Under the pieces are notes generated by a model. That model was given only the letters and a program-made list of their open reading frames with translations, was not told the origin of the DNA and searched no databases. Below, piece after piece: positions 45,281 through 53,831 of a DNA stretch of 64,000 bases. The DNA lies in the NCBI RefSeq assembly GCF_026236535.1, contig NZ_JAHTMW010000006.1, positions 124,001 through 188,000 on the forward strand. The letters run 5' to 3'. Position numbers and translations under genes: made by a program. This stretch comes from Streptomyces sp. SKN60 (GTDB lineage Bacteria; Actinomycetota; Actinomycetes; Streptomycetales; Streptomycetaceae). The number at the start of each line of letters is the position of its first letter. Position 1 is the stretch's first letter.

Positions 45281-46968
45281 GATTCCTTTCCTCCGTCCGC
45301 GCTGGTCGCGCCCGCGAGGGTGGCCGTGGCGCCCGCGGAGGGCTCTGAGGAGGCGAGGCTGACGGTGCGGTCGACGTAGCCGGCGACGGCGGGCTGCTGG
45401 GAGGCGATGACCAGGGTGCGGCCCCGGCGGACCCGGAGGACCGTCTCCAGGAGCGCGGCCTCGGTCTGGGCGTCCAGGTTCGCCGTGGGGTTGTCGAGCA
45501 GCAGGATGTCGGGGTCCACGAGCAGGACGCGGGCCAGGCCGATGCGCTGGCGCTCGCCTGCGGACAGGTCCAGGGTGCTGGCGCCGAAGCGCCGGTCCAG
45601 CGGGATGTGGGAGAGTCCGGCGGCCTCGACGGCGTCGGCCGTCTCCTGGCGGGTGGCCTCGGGGCGGGCGAAGCGGACGTTCTCCTCAAGGGTGCCCTCG
45701 AAGATCCACTGGCGCTGGGGCAGGCAGACGATCCGGCGGCGCAGCGCCTCGGAGGCGTACGTACGGGCGTCGACGCCGTCGTAGGTGACGCTGCCGGCCT
45801 CGGGGTCGCGCAGTCGGGCCAGCACGTGCAGCAGGGTGGACTTGCCGCTGCCGGTGGGGCCGGTGAGCAGGACGGCCTCGCCGGGTTCGACCCGGAACTC
45901 GGCCCTGTCGAGGATCCGCCGGCCGGCGACGTCGACGACGATGCCGGAGGCGTGGATCCCGCCCACGGCGGGGACGTCGGTGCTGCCCTCTCCGGTGGCG
46001 AGGACGGAGCGGGCGTCCATGACGCGGAGCAGGCGCTGTGCGGTGACGACGCTGCGGAAGGCTCCGTTCACGTGCATGGCGAGCATGTGGACGCTCATCT
46101 GGAACATCATGACCAGGGCGACGACGGCGACGAGGTCTCCGACGGTGCTGGTGCCGTCCAGGACGGCGTTGCCGCCGGCCCACAGGGCGATCGGGGTGGG
46201 CAGGCCGCCGATGACGTTCAGGACGGCTTCCCAGCGGCTGTACGTGCGCTTCATCTGGCCGTCGCGGGTCGTGTGGGCCTCGTTGACCTTGTTCAGGCGG
46301 TCGGAGGCGTCCGCCTCGCGGCCGTACGACTTGACGACGTTGATGTTGGCGAGCGACTCGCCGACGCCGGCGAGGAGCTTGGTGAACTGGCTCTTGAGCT
46401 CGATGAAGGCCCGCTGCAGGCGGAGCTGCACGGTGAAGTTGCCGATGACGACGAAGACCATCGGGATGCAGGCCAGCAGGGTCGTGCGCGGGTCGATGAT
46501 CAGCGCCGTGACCAGCATGGCGAGCATGACGAGCAGCTGGTTGGCCAGTTCGAGCAGGCCGCCGTTGGTGAGGCCGCGGACCGAGACCGCGTCGGAGATG
46601 AGCCTGGTGAGCGCACGGCCGCCGGACGCCTCGGCCACGTCCGCGGGACCCAGGTGCATCATCTTGCGCACCATGTCCTCACGCAGGTCGTTGACGGCCT
46701 TGCTGGCCACGTTGAACCGCATGCGCTTGCCGTAGTGCAGCAGGGCCGTGGTGGCTATGCCGGCGGCGAGGACACCGACCGAGGTCACCAGCAGGCTGCC
46801 CGACTTCCCGCCGAGAACGCCGATGTCGATGGCGTAGCGGGTGAGGAGCGGCACGGCGATGTTGCCCAGGAGGCCGATGAACATGATCACCGTGGCGGTG
46901 ATGATCTCGCGGCGGTAGCGCAGCGGGTAGCCATAGATGAAGCGCAGCGCGCGAAGCGAGTCGTTCAA
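45277..46968 (-). CDS. ABC exporter subunit A (TMD-NBD)
   Basis: A 563-residue half transporter: helices from ITATVIMFIGLLGNIAVPLLTRY onward, ATPase with Walker A TGPTGSGKSTLLH near residue 370, the DLSAGERQRIGLARVLL signature and DILLLDNPTANLD as Walker B, in which Asn replaces the catalytic Glu. A degenerate site of this sort is common in heterodimeric exporters. The TTG at 46968 has a GGGGG site seven bases upstream. It lies after an intra-operon hairpin. Confidence 0.88.
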   Translation of the reverse strand: MNDSLRALRFIYGYPLRYRREIITATVIMFIGLLGNIAVPLLTRYAIDIGVLGGKSGSLLVTSVGVLAAGIATTALLHYGKRMRFNVASKAVNDLREDMVRKMMHLGPADVAEASGGRALTRLISDAVSVRGLTNGGLLELANQLLVMLAMLVTALIIDPRTTLLACIPMVFVVIGNFTVQLRLQRAFIELKSQFTKLLAGVGESLANINVVKSYGREADASDRLNKVNEAHTTRDGQMKRTYSRWEAVLNVIGGLPTPIALWAGGNAVLDGTSTVGDLVAVVALVMMFQMSVHMLAMHVNGAFRSVVTAQRLLRVMDARSVLATGEGSTDVPAVGGIHASGIVVDVAGRRILDRAEFRVEPGEAVLLTGPTGSGKSTLLHVLARLRDPEAGSVTYDGVDARTYASEALRRRIVCLPQRQWIFEGTLEENVRFARPEATRQETADAVEAAGLSHIPLDRRFGASTLDLSAGERQRIGLARVLLVDPDILLLDNPTANLDAQTEAALLETVLRVRRGRTLVIASQQPAVAGYVDRTVSLASSEPSAGATATLAGATSADGGKES

Positions 46969-47008
46969 CGTCGAGCCCCCTCTGATGTGTGGTGGTTGGT
47001 GGTGTTCA

Positions 47009-47037
47009 GCGGACCGCACCCGCCGGGTGCGGTCCGC
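47009..47037 (-). terminator. intra-operon hairpin behind the 34-residue Cys peptide
   Basis: Perfect 14-base arms GCGGACCGCACCCG and complement with a single central base. It lies between the 34-residue peptide and the ABC genes. Such a partial terminator would give the peptide a higher level than the transporter. Confidence 0.7.
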
Positions 47038-47057
47038 CGTAGCGTCCCGGGACGGGA

Positions 47058-47162
47058 TCAGTCGCAGCAGGCGCAGGCGCAGCCGCACTCCTGGCCGTCC
47101 TCGGCCACGTCCTCGGCGCCGCTGGTCTCGCAGCAGCCCGAGCCGATCATGTCGTCAGCCAT
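47058..47162 (-). CDS. 34-residue Cys-rich peptide (7 Cys)
   Basis: MADDMIGSGCCETSGAED starts the peptide, and the C-terminal part is ECGCACACCD. Seven of 34 residues are Cys, including two vicinal pairs; the rest is acidic. GGAGGAGG lies six bases before the ATG, one of the strongest ribosome sites in the window. It is preceded by a GATTCGAT operator and followed by a hairpin. It could be a metallothionein-like metalloid buffer or a precursor peptide. I know no family for it. Confidence 0.75.
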   Translation of the reverse strand: MADDMIGSGCCETSGAEDVAEDGQECGCACACCD

Positions 47163-47183
47163 GCTTCCTCCTCCCAAGTCCTT

Positions 47184-47211
47184 GATTCGATGATTTCAAA
47201 AGTATCGAATC
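47184..47211. promoter_or_regulatory. GATTCGAT-N12-ATCGAATC inverted repeat
   Basis: Perfect eight-base arms in the promoter of the Cys peptide/ABC operon. Read on the minus strand it starts TGATTCGATACTT, and the same 13 bases occur in the promoter at 54035-54072. Probably an ArsR-family operator. Confidence 0.65.
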
Positions 47212-47257
47212 ACGTGGTCTGGTTGACCGTCAACAGATCTTCATCAAGCAGAAGTTG

Positions 47258-48505
47258 TCAGCAGCAGCTGGTGTGCGCGCGGTCCACCGCGGCCTCCGAG
47301 GCCGCGTCGTCGACCAGCCGGACGGCGAGCTGCTCCCGGACCTTGGCGTAGTCCCGCTCCAGCTGCTCCAGGCTCTCGCCGGCGAGCACGATGCGGCCGA
47401 ACGCGCCGCCCTTGGGGTGCTCGACGGGCAGCACGGCGTCGCCGGGCTTGACGTCGAACTCGACGAACGGGGGAACCGGGGATTCGAGGCCGCTCAGCGA
47501 TCCGGCGGCCTGCGCGTCGTAGTCGATGCGCCCGCTCCCGTCGAAGACGATGCTGCGGTAGAGCCCGAACGGCGCCTTGGGGGCCCCGGGTCGGGCGTGC
47601 CGCCCCAGGGCGGCCTCAGTGGCGATCAGGCTCGGTTCGTAGCCGGTGGTCGACCGGATCATCTCGACCGCCTGGCCGCCGGGCACGCGGGGGTTGACCT
47701 CGCCGGCGCGCCAGCCGTCCGAGGTGAGGGTGAACTGGAGGGCCGCGACCCAGTCGTCGAGACCGACGGCCGCCAGGACCCGGTCCGCGAGGTCCTCCAG
47801 TTCGGCGAGCTGTCCCTCGTCGAGGCGGCTCGGGAAGAACCCTCCGACCTTGACGAAGGTCGGAGGAGGTCCGACCTCGCCCTCGACGACCCACACGACC
47901 TGGGTCCGGCCGCCGACCCGGGAGGCGAAGACGCCGATCTCCGGCCCGGTCACGTACTCCTCGATGAGCGCCGTGTCCCGGCCCCCCTTCAGGATGTCTC
48001 CCACCGCCTGTTCCACCTCCTCGCGGCTCGCGCAGTACTTGAGGCCGGCGGCGCTGGAGGCGTCACGCGGTTTGACGACCACGGGGAGGCCCAACTCCTC
48101 GGCGGCCTCGGCTCCTTCTGACGTGCCGGCGACCACTCGGTTACGGGGCACGGGGACGCCCGCCTCCGCGAGGAGCCGGTGGGTCGCCGCCTTGTCGATG
48201 CAGTCGCGGGCGGACTGTTCCGTGATGCCGTGGCCGAGCTCCAGCTCGGCGCGCAGCCGCCCGGCGAGCGGGACGAGGCGCTCGACTCCGGTGACGACGG
48301 CGTCGATGGGCTGGTCGGCGTGGGCCGCGGCGACCAGGGCGATCACGTCGTCCCAGTCGTCGAAGTCGACTTCGAGGGGGTAGTCGGCGAGCATCAGCTG
48401 CTCGATCGTCATGTTCTCCTCGGCGAACACGACGTCGTAGTCGGTGTGTTCCTTCAGCTGCTGGACGGTGCGCTGGCCGCCGAGGACGAGGACGCGAGGG
48501 GTCAA
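47258..48505 (-). CDS. ATP-grasp ligase 1, C-terminal CC
   Basis: A 415-residue ATP-grasp enzyme. The N-terminal Rossmann-like domain begins VLVLGGQRTVQQLKE; the ATP-grasp core is seen in LPVVVKPRDASSAAGLKYCAS, TALIEEYVTGPEIGVF, and the metal-binding ALQFTLTSDGWRAGEVNPRVPGG. A C-terminal domain ends GRIVLAGESLEQLERD..., then the tail DRAHTSCC. Enzymes of this group ligate a carboxylate (via acyl phosphate) to an amine, as in dipeptide synthesis. The TTG start overlaps the stop of ligase 2 by four bases (TTGA). Confidence 0.88.
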   Translation of the reverse strand: MTPRVLVLGGQRTVQQLKEHTDYDVVFAEENMTIEQLMLADYPLEVDFDDWDDVIALVAAAHADQPIDAVVTGVERLVPLAGRLRAELELGHGITEQSARDCIDKAATHRLLAEAGVPVPRNRVVAGTSEGAEAAEELGLPVVVKPRDASSAAGLKYCASREEVEQAVGDILKGGRDTALIEEYVTGPEIGVFASRVGGRTQVVWVVEGEVGPPPTFVKVGGFFPSRLDEGQLAELEDLADRVLAAVGLDDWVAALQFTLTSDGWRAGEVNPRVPGGQAVEMIRSTTGYEPSLIATEAALGRHARPGAPKAPFGLYRSIVFDGSGRIDYDAQAAGSLSGLESPVPPFVEFDVKPGDAVLPVEHPKGGAFGRIVLAGESLEQLERDYAKVREQLAVRLVDDAASEAAVDRAHTSCC

Positions 48506-49716
48506 GGGAGCATCACCTGCTGGTGGTCGGGCTCGACGTGGAGTCGGAGCGATTCGAAGATGGCGCGGTACCGGCTCTCGAGCTCCGCGGGGTCGTCGCC
48601 GTAGACCACGATGCGGCCGTAGCTGCCGCCGTCCGGGTCGTCGACACTGCGGACGCTGTCGCCGGGCTCGACGTCGAGCGTGACGGCGGGTGCGTCGATG
48701 CCGTCGAGGTCGTACCAGGCCGTGCCGGGGCTTTCGGAGGTGACGCACCTGTACAGGACCCGGGTTGCGGTGGGCGTCCCCCGGGTGACCGGCATCCCGA
48801 GCGCGATCTCGGCGGCGGCACGCGTGAGGTCGATGCCGCTGACGCGTTCGGTCGCGGCACACAGCTGCCCGCCCGGGGGCCGGGCGGCCACGTTGATGAG
48901 CACGGGGCCGTCCGCCGTGAGGCGTACCTGTGTATGGGAGACGGCGTGGTCGAAGCCCAGGACGGCCAGCGCCCGGGTGACGAAGGACGCCACCTCGGAC
49001 TCCCGCTCCGGGCCGAGACCGCTCGGGAAGTCGTACCCGGTCTCGGCCTGCCGTGGACCGGGGCCGACGTGCTGGGCGAGGATGCCGACGACCTCGGTCC
49101 TGCCGTCGCTGGTAATGCTCTGCACGGCGTATTCAGGTCCTTCGACCGCGCGCTCCACGAGGAGCGCGCCGGGTCCGAACAATTCGACGGCGCGGGCCAC
49201 GTCCTCGGGGTTGCGGCACAGCATGCTGCCCCGCCCACCGGACCCGGTCGCCTTCTTCACGACCACGGGCACGGCGGGCATGCCGAGGCGCTGGGCGGCG
49301 GCCGCGGCATCGGCCGGGTCGGCGGCCGGCAGGTGGTCGGGGACCCGCACTCCCCCGCTGGTGAGCACCATCCGCATGCGGATCTTGTCGTGGCAGGCGA
49401 GCGCGGCCTGGAGGTCGAGGCCGCGGGTGCCGAGTCGTGCGGCCAGATAGCTGGCCAGCGGCAGGTGGGCGTCATAGACGCTGAAGACCGCGTCGAGCGG
49501 GCGGCCGGCGTGGAGCCAGCGGAGCGCCGCCTCGGCGGCGTCCCAGTCGTCCAGGTCCACGTCCAGGGGGACGTCGACCTGGCAGGCGAGGTCGAGCGGT
49601 GTGGGGTTGTCGAGGAGGACGGAGCGCACGTCGAGCTGGTTGAGGACGTCGACGACGCGGCGTCCCGAGACGCACGCCACGCTCGGTCGCGTGTCGGCGG
49701 TGAGGTCGGTGTTCAT
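48502..49716 (-). CDS. ATP-grasp ligase 2
   Basis: A 404-residue ATP-grasp paralogue of ligases 1 and 3: VPVVVKKATGSGGRGSMLC, ALLVERAVEGPEYAVQS, and HTQVRLTADGPVLINVAARPPGG for the ATP and metal sites; in the last, VAARPPGG replaces the usual VNARxPGG, so the metal-binding Asn has become Ala. It has no CC tail (ends HQQVMLP). Its ATG overlaps the FemAB-like stop (TGATG). The changed metal residue raises the possibility of altered activity or of a non-catalytic partner. Confidence 0.87.
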   Translation of the reverse strand: MNTDLTADTRPSVACVSGRRVVDVLNQLDVRSVLLDNPTPLDLACQVDVPLDVDLDDWDAAEAALRWLHAGRPLDAVFSVYDAHLPLASYLAARLGTRGLDLQAALACHDKIRMRMVLTSGGVRVPDHLPAADPADAAAAAQRLGMPAVPVVVKKATGSGGRGSMLCRNPEDVARAVELFGPGALLVERAVEGPEYAVQSITSDGRTEVVGILAQHVGPGPRQAETGYDFPSGLGPERESEVASFVTRALAVLGFDHAVSHTQVRLTADGPVLINVAARPPGGQLCAATERVSGIDLTRAAAEIALGMPVTRGTPTATRVLYRCVTSESPGTAWYDLDGIDAPAVTLDVEPGDSVRSVDDPDGGSYGRIVVYGDDPAELESRYRAIFESLRLHVEPDHQQVMLP

Positions 49717-50843
49717 CAGCAGCACCGCCTGACGATGTCGAGTTGCTCGTCGGCGCCCTGGCACCGTTCTTCGAGGCGTCGGCAGGCCGCGTGCAGGGCG
49801 GCCCGTTCGGCGCGGTCGGAGGTGTTGAGGGCGAGGTAGAGCGGGACGGGATGGGCACCGAGCTTGCGCTTCTCCACACCGTTGGACCGGCCGAGGTCGA
49901 TGGAGCCGACCTCGGTGGCGATGGCACCCTCGATGAGCAGGGCGGCCATGGCCCGGTACGGCACGAAGTGGGAGAGCCGCTCGGCATCGAGTCCGGCCAG
50001 CCACATCGACCACTTCCCGGCGAACTGCCAGCCGGCGAAGACCGCGACGGTCCGCCCTTCGGCGTCGACGGCGGTCACCATGCGCTCGTACGGCGCGAGG
50101 CGGGCCTTGATGGCATGGAGGAAGGTCCCGGGCAGCACGTCCGTGGGCGTGCCGCGGTTCTCCAGGATGGAGTGCAGGAGGCGTACGAGGGTGTCGGCGT
50201 CCGCCGGCGCCTCCGCCACGGTGAACTCGCGGCCCGATACCCGGCGTTCCTTCTCCCGCTTGCGGCGCAGCCGCCCGGAGGCGAAGCCCCAGTAGTCCGC
50301 GACGGAGGGCACGTCGGTGGAGCAGCGGTACGAGGTGGTGATGTGGGCGGTGGCGTAGCCGTGCCGCAGCAGCAGCCCGCCGAGGTCGCCGGCGGGGGCG
50401 TTCGCCACGCCCCAGGTCCGTACGCCCTCGTCCCCCGCGGTCGCTTCCAGCGCGCCGAGCAGAGAGACGAGCGCGTCCTCGTGGCCGGGCACGGCGAGCG
50501 GACCGCCGTCGAGTGCCGCGAGGCTGTGGGCCAGAAGGACGGGACCGCCGAGGTCGAGCTGGGCGAGGTCCGTCAGGTACGAGAGCCGGGGGCACTCGTA
50601 CACGACGTACGCCGGGCACACGCCCACGAGGGCGCTTCCGCGGTACGCAAGGAGATGGCGGGGCTCGAAGCGGCCCGGCGGGGCGTCCTCGAAGGCGGCG
50701 AGCCACTCCCAAGTGTGGAAGACGGTCCCGCCGGCCCGGGCGACGACACGGTTCCACTGCTCGGCGTCGACCGCCTGTATGGAGGTCCGCACCTCGATCC
50801 GGTGCGACCCCATGGTCTTCGGGGCGGGTTCGGTGAGGGTCAT
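49716..50843 (-). CDS. FemAB/GNAT-like acyltransferase 1, C-terminal CC
   Basis: A 375-residue protein of the FemAB/BioF2 group: GGTVFHTWEWLAAFEDAP near the start, RLRRKREKERRVSGREFTV in the middle, and the VAVFAGWQFAGKWSMWLAGL and IDLGRSNGVEKRKLGAHPVPLYLAL segments of the second GNAT-like subdomain. FemXAB enzymes move amino acids from aminoacyl-tRNA to a growing peptide; BioF2-like ones move other acyl groups. The tail ends DIVRRCC. It lies between two ATP-grasp ligases, coupled to both, so a role in peptide assembly is likely. Confidence 0.82.
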   Translation of the reverse strand: MTLTEPAPKTMGSHRIEVRTSIQAVDAEQWNRVVARAGGTVFHTWEWLAAFEDAPPGRFEPRHLLAYRGSALVGVCPAYVVYECPRLSYLTDLAQLDLGGPVLLAHSLAALDGGPLAVPGHEDALVSLLGALEATAGDEGVRTWGVANAPAGDLGGLLLRHGYATAHITTSYRCSTDVPSVADYWGFASGRLRRKREKERRVSGREFTVAEAPADADTLVRLLHSILENRGTPTDVLPGTFLHAIKARLAPYERMVTAVDAEGRTVAVFAGWQFAGKWSMWLAGLDAERLSHFVPYRAMAALLIEGAIATEVGSIDLGRSNGVEKRKLGAHPVPLYLALNTSDRAERAALHAACRRLEERCQGADEQLDIVRRCC

Positions 50844-50853
50844 CCGCGCCACC

Positions 50854-52128
50854 TCAGCAGCACGACTTGAACTCGCGGCTGTCGGTCTCCGCCGGACCGA
50901 GGCCGTCTCCGAACACCACCTGCAAGCTGAGGGCCTTGCGGACCTCCTGCTCCGCCCGGTCGAGCTCCTCGGGCGTCTCGCCGTAGACCACGATGCGGCC
51001 GTAGACACCGCCGTTCGGATGCTCCTTGGGCCGGACGGTCTCGCCCGGCTCGACCTCGACCTCGACGATGGGCCTGAACGGACCTGTCTCCGCGTCGACT
51101 TCGTCGTACAGGAGCGTGCCCGCCGCGTCGAAGACGATGCTCGCGTAGCGCGCGTACGGCACGGTGGCCTTCGCTTCGGGCTGCGGGAGGCCAAGGGCCT
51201 GCCGCGTGACGGCCTCCGTCATGTCGACGCCGCTGACGGCGGTGGTCATCTCGACGAGCCGGCCGCCGGGGCGCCGCGCGTTGACCTCGATGACACGGAA
51301 TCCGTCCGGGCCGCGCCGGATCTGGGTGTGGCTGATCCAGTCGTGCACGCCCAGGGCGGCGAGGACGTCTCGCATCAGTCCGTCCAGCTCGTCGCGCTCG
51401 TCCGCCGACAGACCGCTCGGGTGTTCGTAGCCCAGCTCGACGAAGACCGGCGGCGGAGTCATCCGCTGCCGGAAGACGCTCAGGACGCCGGTCTTCGAGT
51501 CCTGGGTGAGCGTCTGGACGGCGTACTCGGGCCCGTCGACGTACTCCTCGATCAGAGCTCCGGTCAGGGAGCCGGTCGGAGCGGCGAACAGGGCACCGAC
51601 GGCCGCACGCAGCTCGCGCTCGTCCTGGCAGCACCGCACCCCGAACGCGCCCGCACCGTCACGGGGTTTGACGACCGCGGGATAGCCGATGTCCTCGGCC
51701 GCCGCGATCGCCTCCTCCACGGTGCCGGCGAGCGCGAAGCGGGGCACGGGCAGACCCGCCTCGCTCAGCACGGTCCGGGTGCGCCACTTGTCACGGCAGT
51801 TCGTCGCCGCGGTCTCGTCGAGGCCCCGAGGGGCCTCGACGAGGAGCCTGCCCAGGCGGGCCATCAGGGGCAGTCGCGGTTCCGTGTGGGTGAGCACCGC
51901 CACGGGGGCCTCGTCGCCGAGCTCGGCGCGTATCGCGTCGGCCACCGCGTCCCAGTCGTCGAGGGCGACGTCCAGGTGGGTGTCGACCCAGGGCATGCAG
52001 TGCCAGGGCACCTGCTCGTCCACGAGCACCACGCGGTACCCGAGATCCCGCACGACGGCGAATTCGCGTTCGCTGCGGCCTCCGAGCACGACGACGGAGC
52101 CGGCGCCGCTGTTGGTTGGATCAGTCAC
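50854..52128 (-). CDS. ATP-grasp ligase 3, C-terminal CC
   Basis: A 424-residue ATP-grasp enzyme: YPAVVKPRDGAGAFGVRCC, GALIEEYVDGPEYAVQTL, and HTQIRRGPDGFRVIEVNARRPGG with all the metal ligands. A C-terminal GRIVVYGETPEELDRAE domain and the tail SREFKSCC follow. The resemblance to carnosine-synthase and L-amino-acid ligases suggests amide formation with a charged amino acid. The GTG start has AAGGA nine bases upstream. It is followed by the FemAB-like gene 10 bases on. Confidence 0.9.
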   Translation of the reverse strand: MTDPTNSGAGSVVVLGGRSEREFAVVRDLGYRVVLVDEQVPWHCMPWVDTHLDVALDDWDAVADAIRAELGDEAPVAVLTHTEPRLPLMARLGRLLVEAPRGLDETAATNCRDKWRTRTVLSEAGLPVPRFALAGTVEEAIAAAEDIGYPAVVKPRDGAGAFGVRCCQDERELRAAVGALFAAPTGSLTGALIEEYVDGPEYAVQTLTQDSKTGVLSVFRQRMTPPPVFVELGYEHPSGLSADERDELDGLMRDVLAALGVHDWISHTQIRRGPDGFRVIEVNARRPGGRLVEMTTAVSGVDMTEAVTRQALGLPQPEAKATVPYARYASIVFDAAGTLLYDEVDAETGPFRPIVEVEVEPGETVRPKEHPNGGVYGRIVVYGETPEELDRAEQEVRKALSLQVVFGDGLGPAETDSREFKSCC

Positions 52129-52188
52129 GTGCTGCGGTCCTTCGAAGTGAGGTATCGGATGAGAACCCGGCAACGAGCAATGACCGGT

Positions 52189-52539
52189 TCAGCAGCAGGT
52201 GTTGGCCTTCTTGGCCGCGGCGGCGACGGCCTGGACGGCCGGGCGCTGCAGGGCGTCGAGCTTCATCGCCTCGACGATGCCGGCGATCTGGCCTATCTCC
52301 TCGTTCTTCAGCCCGAGCTTCTTGGCGGCGGCGAGGAAGGACCGCACGGTCTCCTCGCGGTCCTGCAGGAGCGCGGCGCAGAGGGCGACGGCGGCGCGGG
52401 TCTTGGGCTCCAGGGCGTCGTGGTCGAAGACGGCGCCGAAGAACTCCTGGTAGCTCTTGGAAAAGGCGGCGTGGTGCTCGCCGACCGTGGGGGCGAGCTG
52501 GATGAGCTGGGTGGAGACGGACTGCTGGGCCGCGGCCAT
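52189..52539 (-). CDS. AhpD/CMD-like protein lacking CxxC, C-terminal CC
   Basis: A 116-residue helical protein with the carboxymuconolactone-decarboxylase/AhpD pattern: ALEPKTRAAVALCAALLQDREETVRSFLAAAKK (split when read), LGLKNEEIGQIAGIVEAMK. The redox CxxC that most AhpD-like proteins have at the start of the second helix is replaced by QDREETV, but a vicinal pair is present at the end (ANTCC). Its active thiols may thus have been moved to the tail. It stands between the M28 peptidase and ligase 3. Confidence 0.78.
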   Translation of the reverse strand: MAAAQQSVSTQLIQLAPTVGEHHAAFSKSYQEFFGAVFDHDALEPKTRAAVALCAALLQDREETVRSFLAAAKKLGLKNEEIGQIAGIVEAMKLDALQRPAVQAVAAAAKKANTCC

Positions 52540-52590
52540 GGCGATACTCCTGAATCGGAAGATGACGGTGAAACGGATGGTGAAAGAGAT

Positions 52591-53817
52591 CTAGTTCTGG
52601 GTGGCGAGGTGGTGGATCGTCTCCAGGACGAGCCTCCCCGCCTTGCCGAGCGCGTCGGGGTCGATTCGCTCGGGGCTGTCGAGCGGCGAGTGGTAGTGCG
52701 CCGCCCCGACGCCGATGCCCGCGGCGGGGAAGCCGGCGGACGCGTAACGCCGGTTGTCGGACGACACCATTCCCGCGTACAGCTGGATGCCGAGGCGTCG
52801 GCCGGCGCTGTCGAGTGCGGCGATGACGTGCCGGGGGGCCGGGTCGGCCGGTCCGAGCTCGATCGCGATCTTCCCGTTGAACTTGCCGGCCATGTCGAGG
52901 TTGAGCGCGTCGGGTTCGACGCCTGCCTCGCGCAAGGTGCGTGCGTGGTGCCCGGAGCCGAGCGTGCCGATCTCCTCGGCGTCGACCAGGGCGAGGACGA
53001 CCGGCCGGGGCAGTGGCGCGGACGAGGTCAGCACACGGGCGACCTCGCACATCACCGCGGTTCCACTGGCGTTGTCGCCCGCGCACGGGAAGTGCCGCTC
53101 GGGGTCCGATCCGACACCGTCGTAGTGCGCGGTGAGGAGGATGGGCTTCGCCTCCGGGTCGCTGCCCGGCAGGGTGGCGACGATGTTCGTGCCGGTGGCG
53201 GGCACGCGGACCAGCGGGACATGGGCGGTGACCACGCTGCCGACCGCGTCGGCGAGCAGATCCGGCCGTACGGCCACGACCGGGAGCCCGACCGGCGCGG
53301 GGCCCTGGACCCGCTTGGTGAGGAATCCGGAGGCGTCCGCGTTCTGCGCCGTGAGGATGCCCACCGCGCCGCGCGCCGTCAGGGTGTCGGCGAGCTCCGC
53401 GAAGGCGTTCCCCTGAGGGACGGTGGGCAGCGCTGCCCACTCCCCCGGCCCCGCGTCCTCGGAGACCGTTCCGGTGACGGGCCCGGGCATCGGCCCCGAG
53501 CGCGGGTGTTCGGCGAACTCGGCACGGTGGACGAGCTCGCGGCCGAGCCGTCCGCCCTCCGCCCGGAGGGTGGGCCGGCCCGCCAGTCGCATGACTTCGC
53601 GGATGGCGAAGCTGTCGAGCACGGGCGTGAGGCCGTACGACGTCAGCTCCGCGACAAGAAGCCGCCTGGCCAGGTCGTGCCCTGGCGTGCCGGGTGCACG
53701 CCCCTGCATGTCGGGGGTGCACAGGGCCCGGAGCGTCGTCAGGGCACGGTCCGCGTCGAACGCGTCCGCCGCAGAGCGCACCGCGACGCGCTCCTGGCCC
53801 TGGGCTGTGTCCTTCAT
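52591..53817 (-). CDS. M28 family zinc aminopeptidase-like protein
   Basis: A 408-residue protein with a PA insert (about residues 100-190) and the M28 catalytic domain: LLTAHYDGVGS (His and Asp), CAGDNASGTAVM (bridging Asp), ALVDAEEIGTLGS (catalytic Glu pair), LNLDMAGK, and AHYHSPLDSPERID (His). No signal peptide is seen, so it acts inside the cell. In a ligase-rich locus a peptidase may mature, edit or release a peptide-bound product. AGGAAG lies nine bases before the ATG. Confidence 0.87.
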   Translation of the reverse strand: MKDTAQGQERVAVRSAADAFDADRALTTLRALCTPDMQGRAPGTPGHDLARRLLVAELTSYGLTPVLDSFAIREVMRLAGRPTLRAEGGRLGRELVHRAEFAEHPRSGPMPGPVTGTVSEDAGPGEWAALPTVPQGNAFAELADTLTARGAVGILTAQNADASGFLTKRVQGPAPVGLPVVAVRPDLLADAVGSVVTAHVPLVRVPATGTNIVATLPGSDPEAKPILLTAHYDGVGSDPERHFPCAGDNASGTAVMCEVARVLTSSAPLPRPVVLALVDAEEIGTLGSGHHARTLREAGVEPDALNLDMAGKFNGKIAIELGPADPAPRHVIAALDSAGRRLGIQLYAGMVSSDNRRYASAGFPAAGIGVGAAHYHSPLDSPERIDPDALGKAGRLVLETIHHLATQN

Positions 53818-53831
53818 CTGAGGCGTCTTCC

